Part shown: positions 26,463 through 39,462 of the stretch, piece after piece
How positions within the stretch are numbered: position 1 is the stretch's first letter
How the letters are laid out: each line of letters begins with the position of its first letter
Assembly (NCBI RefSeq): GCF_910592395.1
Contig: NC_088310.1
Location: 1,743,501-1,807,500, forward strand
Reading direction: 5' to 3'
Source of the DNA: Lineus longissimus
Taxonomy: Eukaryota > Nemertea > Pilidiophora > Heteronemertea > Lineidae
Length of the DNA stretch: 64,000 nucleotides
Program-made: the position numbers and the translations under genes
Notes under the pieces: model-generated
What the model was told of the DNA's origin: nothing
What the model saw: the letters and a program-made list of their open reading frames with translations, nothing else
The model's database searches: none

Positions 26463-29299
26463 ATGGATCAAGAGGAGGAAAAGCCCCTCATAAGGGCGCA
26501 GGTGCGCCGGAGTGTGAGCTATTCAGACACGCCCACCCCTGCCTCACCGGACGTCCTAGACGAAAAAACCATCCCAGGATTTCCTAAGATCATCGTACCA
26601 AAACGTCGGGTTGTGATAGAACCAGTGTTGTTCCTCTACTGCCTTGCGTTGGTAGGTAGCTTGCCTATTATGTCGCAATACCTTTACGCTCGCTTCGAGG
26701 AGACTTACCCTATTCTCATCAACGGCACCCAAAACGAAAACACCACGGAAGGAAAGGGATGCCAACATGTGAACCTTTCGGACCCCATATTTATAGCGAC
26801 ACAGTCTGTCCAGTCAGAGACGTCTAAATGGCAAATGTACCTACAGGTAACGTCGTCATTGATAAACGTTGTGACCACGATACTCTACGGGGCGTATTCC
26901 GATGCTGCAGGCAGGCGAATTGTCTTGATCCTACCCGCCGCAGCCATGACCATCAAGTTCATTATAAACTGCTTCATCATCTACTTCGACCTCCCTGTGT
27001 ACTACTTCCTAATCGGACAAGTGTTCGATGGTCTTGGAGGCGGGTTTGCGACAATGATGATGGCTGTCTTTGCATATATTGCTGACATCACAACCCCAGA
27101 GCAGCGAGGGATGCGAATTGCTATAGCGGAGGCATGTTTGGCGATGTCCTTGGCAATTTCACAGCTGGCTATCGGGTACTTTATCCGAGCCACAGGGTAC
27201 TTTTACCCCTTCCTCTCCCTGACTATCATACTACTCTTAAACATGTTATATCTGTCTTGCTTTGTCCCCGAAACAGTCGTCAAACAGAGAGCAAGGAAGT
27301 TTTCGCTCACAGCTTCTCTGAAACAGACATACACGACATACGCGGAAAAGGACGACAGGAGGAACATCAAGGTTGTGCTGTTGACTTTGGCTATTCTTGT
27401 CTTCTCTTTCCCAATTGGCAGTAAATTTCAGTTGCAAATTCTGTTCACGATGAATGTTCCTCTTTGCTGGAGTTCGGTAGAGATTGGCATCTACATGGGC
27501 ATCACCGCACTCGTGCTGCAGTTTGGTGGACTCATCGGTCTCAAGTGCTTTAAGATGTGCAAAATACCGGAAATATGGATCGCCGTGATCGGTTGCCTGT
27601 CTTGGATGGCATCGAGCCTGGTGAATGCTTGGGCGGATACGATGTTCCTTATGCTAATGGGTAAGTCATCAATACCCATGATGACCTCAACAGGTTTATC
27701 ATCCTAATTCATGGGTCTTATAGTAAGCTAAATACTAAACCAAGAAACAAGGACATCCCCAAAACAAACATCCATCCGCTATGTCATTAGAACCCGAATG
27801 AAAGCTGCCAGCAAATTGTTGTGACTGCAAAAGAACCTTGTCCCTCCTCAAAGGAGGATATAGGAGGATGTCCTCAATCAGTTAAGCTTCAGAACTCGAA
27901 GCTGACACTACAATCGACAGAGTATCAGGAGTCCGGCAGGGTCGAGCTTTTCCGCTCTTTTGAAGGAACTTCAACGTGTGTTTTTGAACGAACTGGACTT
28001 TCGGTCACAGGTTTGCGAGGTGTCTCTGTGGGTTTATTTCCCTTTCCTGTTTTATAGTTGTTGCTTGTGTGTTTCAGTGTGTCTGGTTGGTATATTCCTG
28101 ATGGCGGGTGTGCCGATGTATAGAACAATCATCTCCAGGCTGGTTAGGCCGGACGAACAAGGTAGGTACAGTCAGCTGTATACAGCGTGGTAGAAAAATC
28201 TGTCCGAATAGGGCAACGTGTCGGGGACAAAAGATGCCATCATGCGCTATAAATATGGTAGGACATGCTTTCAAGGGGAACATTTAGAAATGTTACACCG
28301 GGCAGGTGTTACGACTCCCAGCCCTGCCCCCCAGTTTCAAAAGTAGGCCCCCAGGTTTAGCTCAAAGGCTAACTCAGACATTTGATATTGCTTAGTAATA
28401 GTCAAGGATCAGTCCCCCTGCGTATTTAGTCAGTGCGATCCGACTTTTTATGATCCATTTTTTAATGTGCCCCGAATATCCGTCTGACTTAACGGGCGAC
28501 GAAACAGTAATTACAAGTCTTTCAGAAAGCGGAAAACATTCCATAGTCATTTTTAACGCATTTCTCTATCTTCAGGGAAGGTATTTGCGGGCGTGGCTTG
28601 TGTGGAGGCGATCGCCAGCTTGGTCAGTTCCGTAGTGATGAACGAGATCTACCAGAAGACGCTCTACTTCATGCGGGGATTCATCTTCCTTGTTGCCGCA
28701 TTCTTCGGTCTGGGGGCCATGATTATTACTTTGTAAGTATACACCCGCAAGGACTGATAATGGGTTGCCACGGTTCCTCAGATAAAACATGTCCTCATGG
28801 CATGCAGCGTTGAAACACTCGAGACCGTTCATTCGTCACCCCACACAGACTTCCTTCATGTGAGGGACAAGTTCGGTTCACTGCGTCCGGAGAGTATAGG
28901 CTTCGATCTGCAGGTCAACTAGGAACAGGATGACTGTACTCGGTCCTTTTGTGCTGGTCCATACGCCAAGTAGTTGACCTGTTTCATGGACAGGGGATGA
29001 ATTGGCATCCCGGATTGGCATCCTGTTCAATATCCCTACAAAAGTTGGCGGAGACGGAGACTGCAGATCAACTGCTAAAACAGCCGTCGTCATTGGCCAA
29101 ACATGTACATGCAATGAAATTTCAATCAAGTCAAATTTAAAAAGACAAAGTCACAACCTGGATGCGGGGATAAGAAAACGTTGTCTTATTCTTCAATTTC
29201 AGAGTCTATATATGCTTTGACCGGGCTACAGGAGGTAAAACGGGGCGTCACCATGTGATAGTTAACGACTCTGAATCGGCGGCTGAAGAAGAAAGATAG
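26463..29299 (+). CDS. SLC46-type major-facilitator transporter (proton-coupled folate transporter family)
   Basis: Multi-pass membrane transporter. Four exons join in frame: 26463-27660, 28078-28161, 28576-28732, 29203-29299, giving 511 residues, somewhat longer than human SLC46 proteins. A hydrophilic 45-residue N-terminus precedes TM1 (VLFLYCLALVGSLPIM). A long N-glycosylatable loop (NGT, NTT, NLS) follows TM1, as in SLC46A1-A3. Then comes the MFS motif A in YGAYSDAAGRR and a glycine-rich helix FDGLGGGFATMMMAVFAYIAD. The exon at 28078 begins the TM10 region, exon 28576 holds the last helices and the tail is acidic. The start is the first ATG, preceded by CACC (good Kozak). Within the family, substrates include folates, heme and bacterial muropeptides, so the substrate here is unknown. 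An AATAAA lies at about 29650. Confidence 0.88.
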
Positions 29300-30246
29300 T
29301 CCTCTCGGCGCGCCCGCCACAGCCTACCCGGAGACACCTGGCTGTTCTGTTTGATGCAGCTGGTTTTGCATTTAGTTTATTGGTCAAAGATTGGGCCTAA
29401 GCAGATCATTAATGGCTCAGTGGGTCGACTGCGTGTCAAGCTATCAGATTCGAGATCCTGGTCTCAACCGGTGTCTAACTTCTCGGCCAATGTTTATAGG
29501 GCGCAGAGACTTTTGAGTATATGGAGGTGTTCGATGATTAAATACTGTACTGTGGCATTCTGCCCGACCGTGTGTAAAAGTGGAGTACATTTTACTTGCA
29601 ATTGGTCCAATACTTATAATTGATTATATTCAATTAATGACTAATTGAAAATAAAAAAAGGTTAAAAAAGAAGAAGGGCGATTGTTTTTGCTTATAACCA
29701 CCAATTTTAATTTATACCCGATTCAAGTTTTACAATACATTTCATTATCAACAGAGAGAGAAACAAATTGCTAAACAAAACCTTGCTGAAGTAAAATTAG
29801 TACAAGTGGCCTGCATGCCGATCTACCGGCGTTGTGCGGAAATGTATATCCATCCCTCACAAAGAGTAGAGCGTCTCTTGAAAGGAGGAGACTCAGGATA
29901 GACGTCCACCGCCGGCAAGACGACAGGTTGGTCGGTGACGGACATGCAGAACCTGCAACTAGTTCTAGTTTTTTACTGTGTTTTACCCAGTTTGTGATTA
30001 ATGAACAATTTCAAACAAAATATGGTAGATTTGTAACATTTTAGCTCAATTTCATCGAAGTTGTTTGCTGTGATATTAAACGAGATAACGTAGATGGGTG
30101 TCTTTCGTTAGGACGGCAGCATTGGTGATTCCTTCGGAAGCATAGATAAAGTGGAAGGTGACATTTGTTTTGGTTTTTGACGCTCATAATTATCACTGCA
30201 GCTACAGTCAATGCCAGGATATATTCAACGAATCACAGGAGTCAAC
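29300..30246. other. Convergent intergenic region between SLC46 and CNG genes
   Basis: AT-rich. It contains the likely SLC46 polyadenylation signal AATAAA at 29650-29655. Both genes end towards it. No other feature seen. Confidence 0.7.
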
Positions 30247-33200
30247 TCAACTTGGCTTAATGCCACCGCGCTCTAAAACATTCTTCAATGACTGGCAACT
30301 ATCAGACGGAACAAACGCTGGGTTATCAAACCCGCCCGTATTCTCGTTCATGGACGGTGTCTTCTCGCGGTGGACCTCCACGTCGCAGACGATCCGGTTC
30401 TCCTTGGGGATCTGAAGCTCTGTCACCTCTTTTTCTATCTGGACGAGCGCCGGGGCCATCTCCACGGAGATTGGACGGCTGCGGGGGTAGTGGACGAGTT
30501 CCGGGGAGTCAGAGTCACTAGAGACCAGGCGCATCATCCTGGGCTTGACCTTGGAAGGTGTTGGTAGAGATTGAGAAGTCCTCTCGATTTCTTCCATTAG
30601 CTCTGCCATCTCGTGGTTGAACGAGTCTTTGCTGAGCTTAGATAACGGACGTGTATCTTCCTCTTCCACGTGAATTTGCACTTGCAGAGCTGTGAAAAGT
30701 AGAAAATGATATCAAATGATAGAATTTGTTTCTTTCTCAATGAAATTTGCTCCTCTATTCTTCTGGAAGCTTTTGGTAGCTAAAGCGAATCCACACATGA
30801 ACCATCAGAAAAGATACTCGGCCAAGGTTACCTTTTTAAAACCAGGCGTTGAACAACAGACTTAAAGCAACCTTGCCGCTGCCGCCGTAAGATCAATAGC
30901 GGCATACCAAATCTGGGATCGAAGCTTTTGATCACAAACCATGATTTGTTTGTTTATTACTTGGTCAGTTCTCGACCCTCCAAATGGGCAGAAACAAATC
31001 AACTACTGTATCAAATGTATTTTTGTGGAGTAAAAATCAAACTTGGTATCAGAGAGCGGGATTATACACAGGTGAAACCAAATAAGCCAAATAGCTTTGG
31101 TCGGATCTATCTGAAAAACACTTTATTAGGCCTATACCTTTGCTTGGGGACAGTGTCTTCAGATCTTCGCTCAGTTTGTTGCTGTCGAGGATATCATCTA
31201 ATGCCTTGTCTTCTAGCATAGGTTCCTGCCTCAGGCTGGGGTTGGAGCCGGCTTGGTCTGGCAGGTTGATGATGTCCTCGGATACTTGAGAGATGGCGTC
31301 CAGGTCGAGCTGTAGAGAACAAGCAGATGAGAATCATAGTATGCAAACAACAGGGCTGACTCTTGTAACATTTCGAGGTTTCCGTTTTTGAGCATTTCTC
31401 CTCATTGTTTGGGAACGCCGACAGATGTTACCCCATTTTCAAAAGTCATGGTCTCACGTTGCTGGGGAGTATACTCCCAATTTCCCTATTCTACATTATC
31501 GAAAATCCAATGACATCACAGTTTCTGACTGAGAGCCAGTATTAAGATAGTGAAACTTGTACATTCAGATCGACGTACGTTTGCGTCGTTGGGTTTCTCA
31601 TGAGCCTCTCGAAGCCTTCGACGAACTCGAGAGTAGTTTTAATTGCGGTCTTCATACAAGCAATGCTTACCTGTGAACCAAATATAGAAGCAACAGGGTC
31701 ATCATCATGACTCTGTTCCTTCACATCATCACCATCATCATCTTCATCATCATCATCATCATCATCATCATCTCCGTTCTCATCACCCACATAACCGTGA
31801 TCCTCCTCCTCATTATCCTCCAGCGATGCCATCCTATCCATCTCGTCAGTGATGCTCCTGGCCAGCTTCCGCCTCACCGGTGGCTTCTCCTCATGGTTGT
31901 CAACAGGGCTAACCTTATTCCTCTTCAGCCTCTTCTTCCGTTTCTTTCCCTTTTGTAATACTTCAGCCACTTTTGAGGTGGGTTCCAGAAGCTGAAAATA
32001 ACAGCAACAGTGAGGCAAATCAACAAGAGTCAAAAATCTTCATTGGCGGGAATCAACCTCGAATACCAGGTTCAACAAACACTTTCTCTTGCACGTATTC
32101 AAATCTGGCCTCGAAAGGCAACGTTGTCTCTGTATGCTGTCCACTCTCGAAAGTTACAGTTTCATAACAATACCGAGGCATGAATCTTTGACCCTGCAAG
32201 TGTCATCGATGCTGTAACGGCTCAACAAACATCATTGCCTGCTGCCTTACCTGAATGACCGCCTTGACCATCTTGGGTGTAGGCTCCCGACTCTTGATGA
32301 TGTCTTCCGACTCCTCATCCTCCTGCTCCTTCTTCTCATGCTTCTTGTTCTGTGACAGTAGTTTCCTTCAAAGAAAAACCTTGTGTTAACAGCATTTGAA
32401 CGCCCTTGTCCAAAGGATTGTGTTGCCCGAATCAACCCACTAGCTCCTTACATTGCAAACACGCGGTCAGGTGCGGCAGTGCCCGTTCTTACTCCATCAG
32501 CGATCTCTCTCAATTCATCACAGAACGGCTTATTATAAAACGCGAGATGCTGAATGTGCCAAGCCCCTTCACTATGCGTACTCTGTCTGATCTAAATGTG
32601 TACTCGCCCAACGTAGTGCACCATGTTTCTACAGGGTGGACCTTGTCTCCAACCTTAGAATCTGAGATCTTTTTCGTAAGGGAGATTCCAGCCGCTGATT
32701 TGGGTGTTGAGCCATTCTCCAGAGTGCTCGAACGCCTGGCACCATGCTGTGGTGCTAGGACGATACCTTTGGTGGGAGATTGGGCAATCAGAACAACATG
32801 GAACACGAGTCTGTCCACTGAATACCAAAAGCGTTGCTTAACCTCTCCATACTCACTTTGCTCGTTTCTTTAGTAGAGAAGCTGCAGATGGATAGTCACT
32901 CATGGCCTCCTCAAAGTCCGCCTTGGACAGGAGGAACAGATTCGAGAAACCTTTCGACCTCACGTCTGCGGTGCGCCTATTACCTCCGGCAAGTGCTAGC
33001 AAACTGAAAAGAACGATATGATAATCAGCAATTTTCTCTGAAGCTAAGTCAGTTGTTCTGTTCGTTTTGAGATATGTCAAGTTTTGAATTCTCATCCAAC
33101 TTACCTTATTTCTCCAAACACACTGCCTTCATGTAAAGTAGCAAAGACGATATCATTATTGAGACCTCCAACCACCTGGACCTGGCCACTCATCACGATA

Positions 33201-36200
33201 TACATCTCAGTTCCGACCTCACCCTAGAAAACAAGGTTTCAGTTCGTGAGCTTAAAAGTAGCCCAGAGAAATTCTCATTGGCAGGATCAGGCGTAGTTTG
33301 AAAGTGACAGCAACCCTTGGATTGGGAGTAGGGACCATGATGCCCCCCCGCACTCCAGTCTCAGGCAAGGGTTTGTGCAAGGGTAAATTGACATCAGATG
33401 CAAGAGAATAAGGAAAAGAAGAGAGGTTGATTTAAAGAAACTCATTCTCAACACGTTCAAATGTTTAAAGTCACATTGGCTGATGCCTGCGTGGAGACGA
33501 GGGAGTGGATCATTCTATTTGAATGAAGGAAACCACTAACGGTGGAATAACGTCATACCTTCCTACAGATATAGTCTCCCGGCAGATACAACACTGGCTT
33601 GAGTTTGAGGATGAGATCATAAAGTAAGGTCTTGTCACAATCCTGGAAGAGCTGCACCTTGGTCAGGGTCTGGAAGTGCACGTTGATGGCCAGGTCTGTC
33701 TTCATCTTCTTGGGAAGCGCATCTATCAGGCTGTTCTCATCTAGAAATAAAAGCAAATTTTCACCAAACGAATTGTACTTTCAAGTATGTAAGGATACCT
33801 CTAGAGTGATTGTAACTCGACTGCATTCCGCGAGTGTACTATGCTTGTGGTTGGAAGAGTTTTTCCATAATATCGAGACAGAGTTGTTTGTACTGCTATC
33901 AACAAGAGAGAGGCTAGAGTCTGGCTGCGATGGATGACCGAAAGAGGAGTCGAGAAAACAATTGGCAAGGAAATCAAAAGGATCTATATGAGTGGCTGAT
34001 GTTGCAGAGTAACACAACTATTAAGCCAGAGGTGATGTTGAGGTTAGGGCAACGAGATCGTGTTTCTAGAACTCAGTTTCTCGAGATGTAAGGCGATACA
34101 GCCTACGTAACGCGCCTTTGGAACTCTGCAATGGATGAGCTTATTACATCGTATCGACTCAAAAAGTACCCCAATGTATGGATCGAAACAATCTAGTTCA
34201 CCGCACTCACTGAGTGTCTTCTGCTGGTCCCAGTTATAGTTAAACCACATCCTTACTCGGCCCTGAAGCTCCTTCGGAAGGTTCAGTGACTGCATGTACC
34301 ACAGCGTAATGTCCATTGTCTTCCTGTACTCTGACTTCTGCTGCCCCGCAGCCTCGAAGATGTCGCGGATCTACAAGGAAAGAAGCGCAAGATTCTCAGA
34401 TCCACGGCAACACAGCGCCTTCTTCTGGTCATATATCACTGACGATGTGAACATCACACTACTAAACGCCGATACAACCCGCAAGGAAATAAACTAATGA
34501 AGAATCACAGAAGTAATACGACCCAACAGGGAGGTAGTTGATGATGAAGAAGGACACTAAAGAATGACGACATGCAGCGATCAGATAACGGCTGACGAAT
34601 ACCCGGAAGACAGCGGTCACCCTTGGTGGTTTCCACTTTCACAGACTTCGTATGTCGTATGAGCAACTAGATGGGAGTGGCTATGGAAAAGGAGGACTTA
34701 TATGCCCTAAACGGAGTTGGTGATCAGCTCAAATCTGGTAGCCGTGAAGTTGCTCAAACTGGCAAACCTTTTTGAATGATAATACCTACTTGTCCAATCA
34801 ACAAAGCGAAGACAAACACCCCTGACAACCAGTAGACGATCATGAAGACGTACTCGAGATCATTAGTTGGGATAGGATTCTTTCCGATCGACGTGGCCGT
34901 CTTGGTCGCAACGTAAAAGCAACGGATGTACCTGGAGGAGAGGTTAGTGCTGAGCTGTATTGAGTCACATGTTCCGTTTGAGGTAAACAGCTGCTTCGGC
35001 ACCTACTGGCGGACAATGAGGAGTTCTGTCAAAGGATGTTACAATGTCAGAACGTAGGGGCTCAAGATTCAATCATTATGAAAGCGTGGGTGTAACGCCG
35101 ATTGAAATCCAAGCTGACGGACGAAAAGGATGGATGATTCCATGGTTCTCATTTTCCGTTGATCCTGCGTTCGCCTGAGGTGAAACAAACGGCATCAACT
35201 CTCATCTCGATGTAAGCTCCGCTGGACTTTTGATTTACTGCAAACTGCAGAAAAACTCCAAAACAGTTCTAATGCAAACTTCGTATGGTCCTGTACTCGG
35301 TCATACGTATGGTCCTGTACTCGGTCATACGTATGGTCCTGTACTCGGTCATACGTATGGTCCTGTACTCGGTCATACTTACGCAGTGACGTTCATGTAC
35401 TCTTTCTTCTGGAAGGTCCACTTCGTACTGAATCCCTCCATGTAGGAGACCCAGTAGTAACCACATGCCTCCACGTGGATCAGGTAGACCATGTACGTCA
35501 TGGTCTTCATGATACGGATCACATGGCCCGACTTTGCTGCCTGATCGAATCGTTCATAGAACTCCCAGAACGTTGGAATCTAGGAGATAACATAGGTGAA
35601 GTGAAGGGATATGTCATTCATAAAAGATGGGCGTTGTCACTGGTGTTTGTAGCAAAAGGAGTTACGAACCTTATAACATTGTTCGATCTAAGGAGAGACA
35701 TGGCTTCTGCTTAAAGATTTCCCTTTTCTTGGACAAATATGTACGACCACCTGGAGTGGGGCATGCAGTATCTTAAGATTGACTTACCTTGAGTAGTCTT
35801 GGAAGGCGACATAAGGAATTGAACTGGACCTCCTGGATTAGATACAGGAGTTCGAGTGGAAACAGGCAGAGCAAATCAATCTGAAAAATGAGCGTCACAG
35901 GTGAGAGAGGTATCCTAATTAGGTAAATAATGGAATTAGGGCCCATCAGCTCTCTTGTGACGTCTGATATCATATAATCTGCCAAAATAGCATTGAAAGT
36001 GACAAAATTGCAGACGAATCGACGAAGCAAAGTTTTGTGTAAGCCCCACTGCTCGCTCGCGTGCGCTGAAGACGATCTTATTAGCCACACCTACCTTGAA
36101 TACCAACTTCTTGAAGTAGTTCTTCCTCATCAGCTTCGGATCTTTCTCAAACACGCCATTGCTAATGAAAATCAATCTCGATTCGAAGAAGAGGATGTCA

Positions 36201-39200
36201 ACGATATAGATGAAGTCGGCAAGGTAGTCGCACGCCCACCAATAGTGGAGATTTTCTGATGTCTGCACGAGATGTTTGAAGGCCCATCGCAGTGGTACAA
36301 CCCAGGCGTTGTACATGAATGCCAAGGTCACGATGAACAACCACACGATGTAGAATTTACCTGCAAGTATCAATATGTCTACATCAGAACAGAATTCTGG
36401 CCCAATGATTAAAAAAATTGGGTGATATCTTTGGCAACTATCCTTTTCTCCTGCATGCCTCTGCGTTCGAGACGACTTAACTGTCGGTGAAGATTTCAGG
36501 AAAGAGATCACACCCAAAACATGAGCAGCTATCTCTCAATGATTGCACAAAGTTTAATAGATCTTAGTTATCATTTTTGAGAATCACCAAGACGAGTACA
36601 GCATTTTTGTCATCACAACGTAAAGAACTGCTATTCTATCTCGTACTTACTCTGAGGGTCGATAGCGGCTGGGAACCTGATGGCCTTGAGCCACCGGGGA
36701 CATTTGATCTTGCAGTGACCCACTCCGATGAAGTGAATGTCATCATTGAGGACGTTACCACTAGCGACCGATCCTCCGGGAAAGAGGGAGTTCAGCCGGT
36801 TTCTCTGAGGGGGTGGCTTGAGGGCTCCTGGCGAGGAAGCGGAAGCACCTGCAACACAACAACGCACGTTAGGCAGAGATTCCTTGTCTAATCTGCAAGC
36901 GATTTAGGTACAAATAAGTGTCGATGTGCATTACTGAAATCTGACCATTTATATAGGCCTGCTGTAACTGTAGATCTCAGGACCACATCAAACTCCATGA
37001 CATATTTTCTGAATTTTGACCGATATGTTCGTTTTTCGCTCACCTCATGCATTTCAATGATACCCGAATGTAGGAGAGGCGTGGAATACGATACTGGTAT
37101 ATATATGGTGAATGAGTTACCTGATTTGACCTCAGCCTCCAGGTCAGAGGTGGACGACGATGGGGTAGGAGGCTGGGCTGTCCTCTCCTTGACGTGCTCC
37201 GTGCGGCTGGTGAACTTGCGCCGGAGCTCCTTCAACCGCTCACTCATCACACTGCTCATGCCGGACATAGACATGCTCTTCCTGGAATGAACCGATGTGT
37301 AAAATAATAAGCAAAAGACCATGGAGCACCTTGCAGCAGCTTCTCGCATGATGTCATCTTTCTTTGTTATCTTCTAAACTAGTTAGAGCCGACTACGATC
37401 AGTTTGTCAGTACTGCTTCGAGTTGATGCTTGCACGGACTTACACTATAGTATCAAGTGTATACTTGCTAGTATGCATTGTGTATAAGTCCTTGATGCTA
37501 GCAACAAGTAGGCTAAACTTCTGACAGAACAGATAACGCCGGAAGGTCATATTTAAACATTCCGTTCTGACATTTGTACGTTTGTACATTGATTCGCGAA
37601 CAGCAACGACACGACGAATGATCAAACGAAATCAAATTCTCCGAGTCATTATGTTTACAGTAATCAATAAGATAGAACACTTACATGGATCCACTGTCGC
37701 TATTGAAAGACGCTGAGGAGTCCTTCTTCTTCAGATGCATGAGTTCACTCCAATTTGATCGCGTGCTCCGCGTGCTGAGGCCGCCCGGACTTGGGGCAAG
37801 AGGTCCAGGGGAGAAGGGATGAAAGCCAGGGTCCACTTGGACAGGTGGTAGACCCTGGCCACGACGTGCTGCTAGGTTATTGCCATGGACACCTGAAATA
37901 AGCAAAAATGGTTATTCATCAGTAAATGTAATTGTTCAGTACGAAGAACGTCTCCTGTAGTCGAATTCCTTTTCCATATATGTTCCCTTCTGGTTGTTCA
38001 TAGAAAAAACAAAGATCGCATTTTGTTGTGATATAAAGGCAATAAGCCTCAACATTATGCCTGATTGCCCATGGACCTCTGGTGCGAGTAGGAAGAGGAG
38101 AAGTCATCCTCTTTCTCCATGTATATAGTCCCTTCTCGTTGCTTATGCGACGCAATGGATATTGTTTTATCTTTGTCGGCGAATGTGCTGGCTTTGTCTT
38201 GGGCTCGGGGAACATGGAAAACACCTGTTCTAAAGGGTATTCTGACTCTCCCTTGCGAACTGGTAAAATGTCACCTTCTGACTCTGCATCAAGTTAACAA
38301 AATCGAAGCACGATATTTGTGTATGCCATATGGCTGAATAACCCAGCAATGGAAACGAAAGAAGTAGCTTTGACGTAGGATATGGGATCGGATGAGCATC
38401 GGAAAGACTGTCAATACGTGAATGTCATCTTCTTCCCCAGTGAGCAGATACCAACCAGCGTTTTTTATTCCGACATAATACTCGATATTGGTCAAGATGG
38501 GACAGTTGGGTCTATTTGCATGGACTCGGCTGTAGACTGGCTGGCTACCTGTCTAACCAGGAAAACGTCGCTTACATTTGATAACCGGTGGCTGTCTGAC
38601 TGCCACAAGTGGCTACATGATGGGCCACAAGTTCCATTGGGCAAATAATGGCTACAGTGTCTATATTGGATCACCAGTGGCTATAATACCACCATGATAG
38701 TGGCTGGACCACCAGTCATACTGCATAGACCGGTGGTCATATTCGACCACAAGTGGCTATAACTATCGGAATGCCGGTATTTTTACCGTATTTTTGCGTC
38801 GTATTACCTTTCGTTAAGGCGGAAATGATGCCATTTGTTTTGGCAACATTTTAATAAAATTACATTGAAATAAGAAAAAAAGAGAATATTAGTAGATATA
38901 AACGTAATTAAAAACAACATTTTTATTGTCCTCACTTACCGAGCCCGAGTAAAGGTAGTCGTATGACGGACACCTCATCCAACGAGTCATAAGTAAACCT
39001 AGGTCCATCTACATCTGATGGACTCAACTCGGGATTGAATAACCCTCGACCTTCTGCTGGACTTAACTCCCAATTAAGACTGAATTTCCCTTCATCTCCT
39101 GCAGTGCGTGGACTGATGTTGGAGTGAGTTTCGCTGAGTTCGTCTGAACATAGCTCAAAGTTGAACTTGAATCTTGTTTTTGGTTTATTAGCCCTCACAC

Positions 39201-39462
39201 ATCCCTCAACGAATTTATCCGAGCTGGGGACAAACTCTGAATAAAAGTTTGCATCATCCTGTCCATTTTGAGAGCAGGTGATCTGCTCATTTTGATAATT
39301 GCTGAAAATCGATTCTTCCTTTTGGCAATGGAAGGAATCATGCCCATCGCATTTCACAGATTCCAATCCTGGATCCGAGGTTCCAATAGAAACTAGTTCC
39401 AAAGAATGCAAATCCAATAAGCATTCGTCTGTTTTCATCCTGACACTGTGTCGTCTGCGCAT
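30247..39462 (-). CDS. CNGB-like: Cyclic nucleotide-gated cation channel, beta-type subunit
   Basis: Sixteen exons join in frame without stops (1148 residues), in transcript order: 39462-38940, 37892-37685, 37281-37121, 36848-36651, 36360-36095, 35880-35788, 35579-35383, 34931-34790, 34370-34211, 33740-33559, 33223-33105, 33003-32857, 32365-32251, 31991-31671, 31309-31138, 30689-30247. The cytosolic N-terminus contains [18 protein letters not shown], like the conserved pre-S1 segment of vertebrate CNGB1. S1-S3 lie in 36360-36095 ([18 protein letters not shown]), and S4 with the S4-S5 region in the next two exons. The pore lies in 34931-34790 ([19 protein letters not shown]), followed by S6, C-linker and cyclic-nucleotide-binding domain ([33 protein letters not shown]). 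The RRT includes the Arg and Thr that contact phosphate and guanine in cGMP-preferring family members. The long C-tail is basic then poly-Asp. It needs an alpha subunit in known systems. The acceptor chosen at 32365 preserves the frame. Confidence 0.93.
31671..31991 (-). CDS. CNGB-like: CNG channel C-tail exon with basic block and poly-Asp tract
   Basis: 107 codons, phase 0 at both ends. A lysine/arginine-rich block ([13 protein letters not shown]) is followed by [15 protein letters not shown] and an acidic stretch with nine consecutive Asp residues. The Asp run is coded by a GAT/GAC triplet run (plus-strand ATC repeats at about 31733-31775). The frame remains open past the donor for about 43 more codons, so intron retention would give an alternative C-terminus. 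Confidence 0.85.
35282..35377. repeat. 24-bp minisatellite, 4 copies, next to a CNG splice donor
   Basis: Four perfect head-to-tail copies of CGTATGGTCCTGTACTCGG followed by TCATA. On the minus strand the array starts at intron position +6, right after the donor GTAAGT of the exon 35383-35579. Each unit repeats a GTATGA donor-like sequence. Confidence 0.95.
38575..38780. repeat. Degenerate ACCA..TGGCTA repeats in CNG intron
   Basis: About six diverged copies of a 30-45 bp motif built around CCACAAGTGGCTA or CACCAGTGGCTA, which is partly palindromic. It lies in the intron between the exons at 38940 and 37892. No coding frame. Confidence 0.5.
38940..39462 (-). CDS. CNGB-like: CNG channel first coding exon (candidate 1A)
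   Basis: Opens with ATG at 39462. 174 codons plus one base, then a strong donor GTAAGT. The acidic, Ser/Asp-rich sequence has no known domain. Its phase fits the next exon at 37892 exactly. No acceptor of matching phase was found upstream, so it behaves as a first coding exon. Confidence 0.75.

Noticed and set aside
32251-32349. Alternative acceptor CACAG at 32351-32350 for the CNG exon
   Set aside because: It breaks the frame with exon 32857-33003. The acceptor at 32367-32366 restores it and continues [12 protein letters not shown].
32406-32873. 155-codon plus-strand frame and opposing minus frame within the CNG gene
   Set aside because: It lies in an intron. The minus frame offers no splice pair in the required phase and neither shows a domain.
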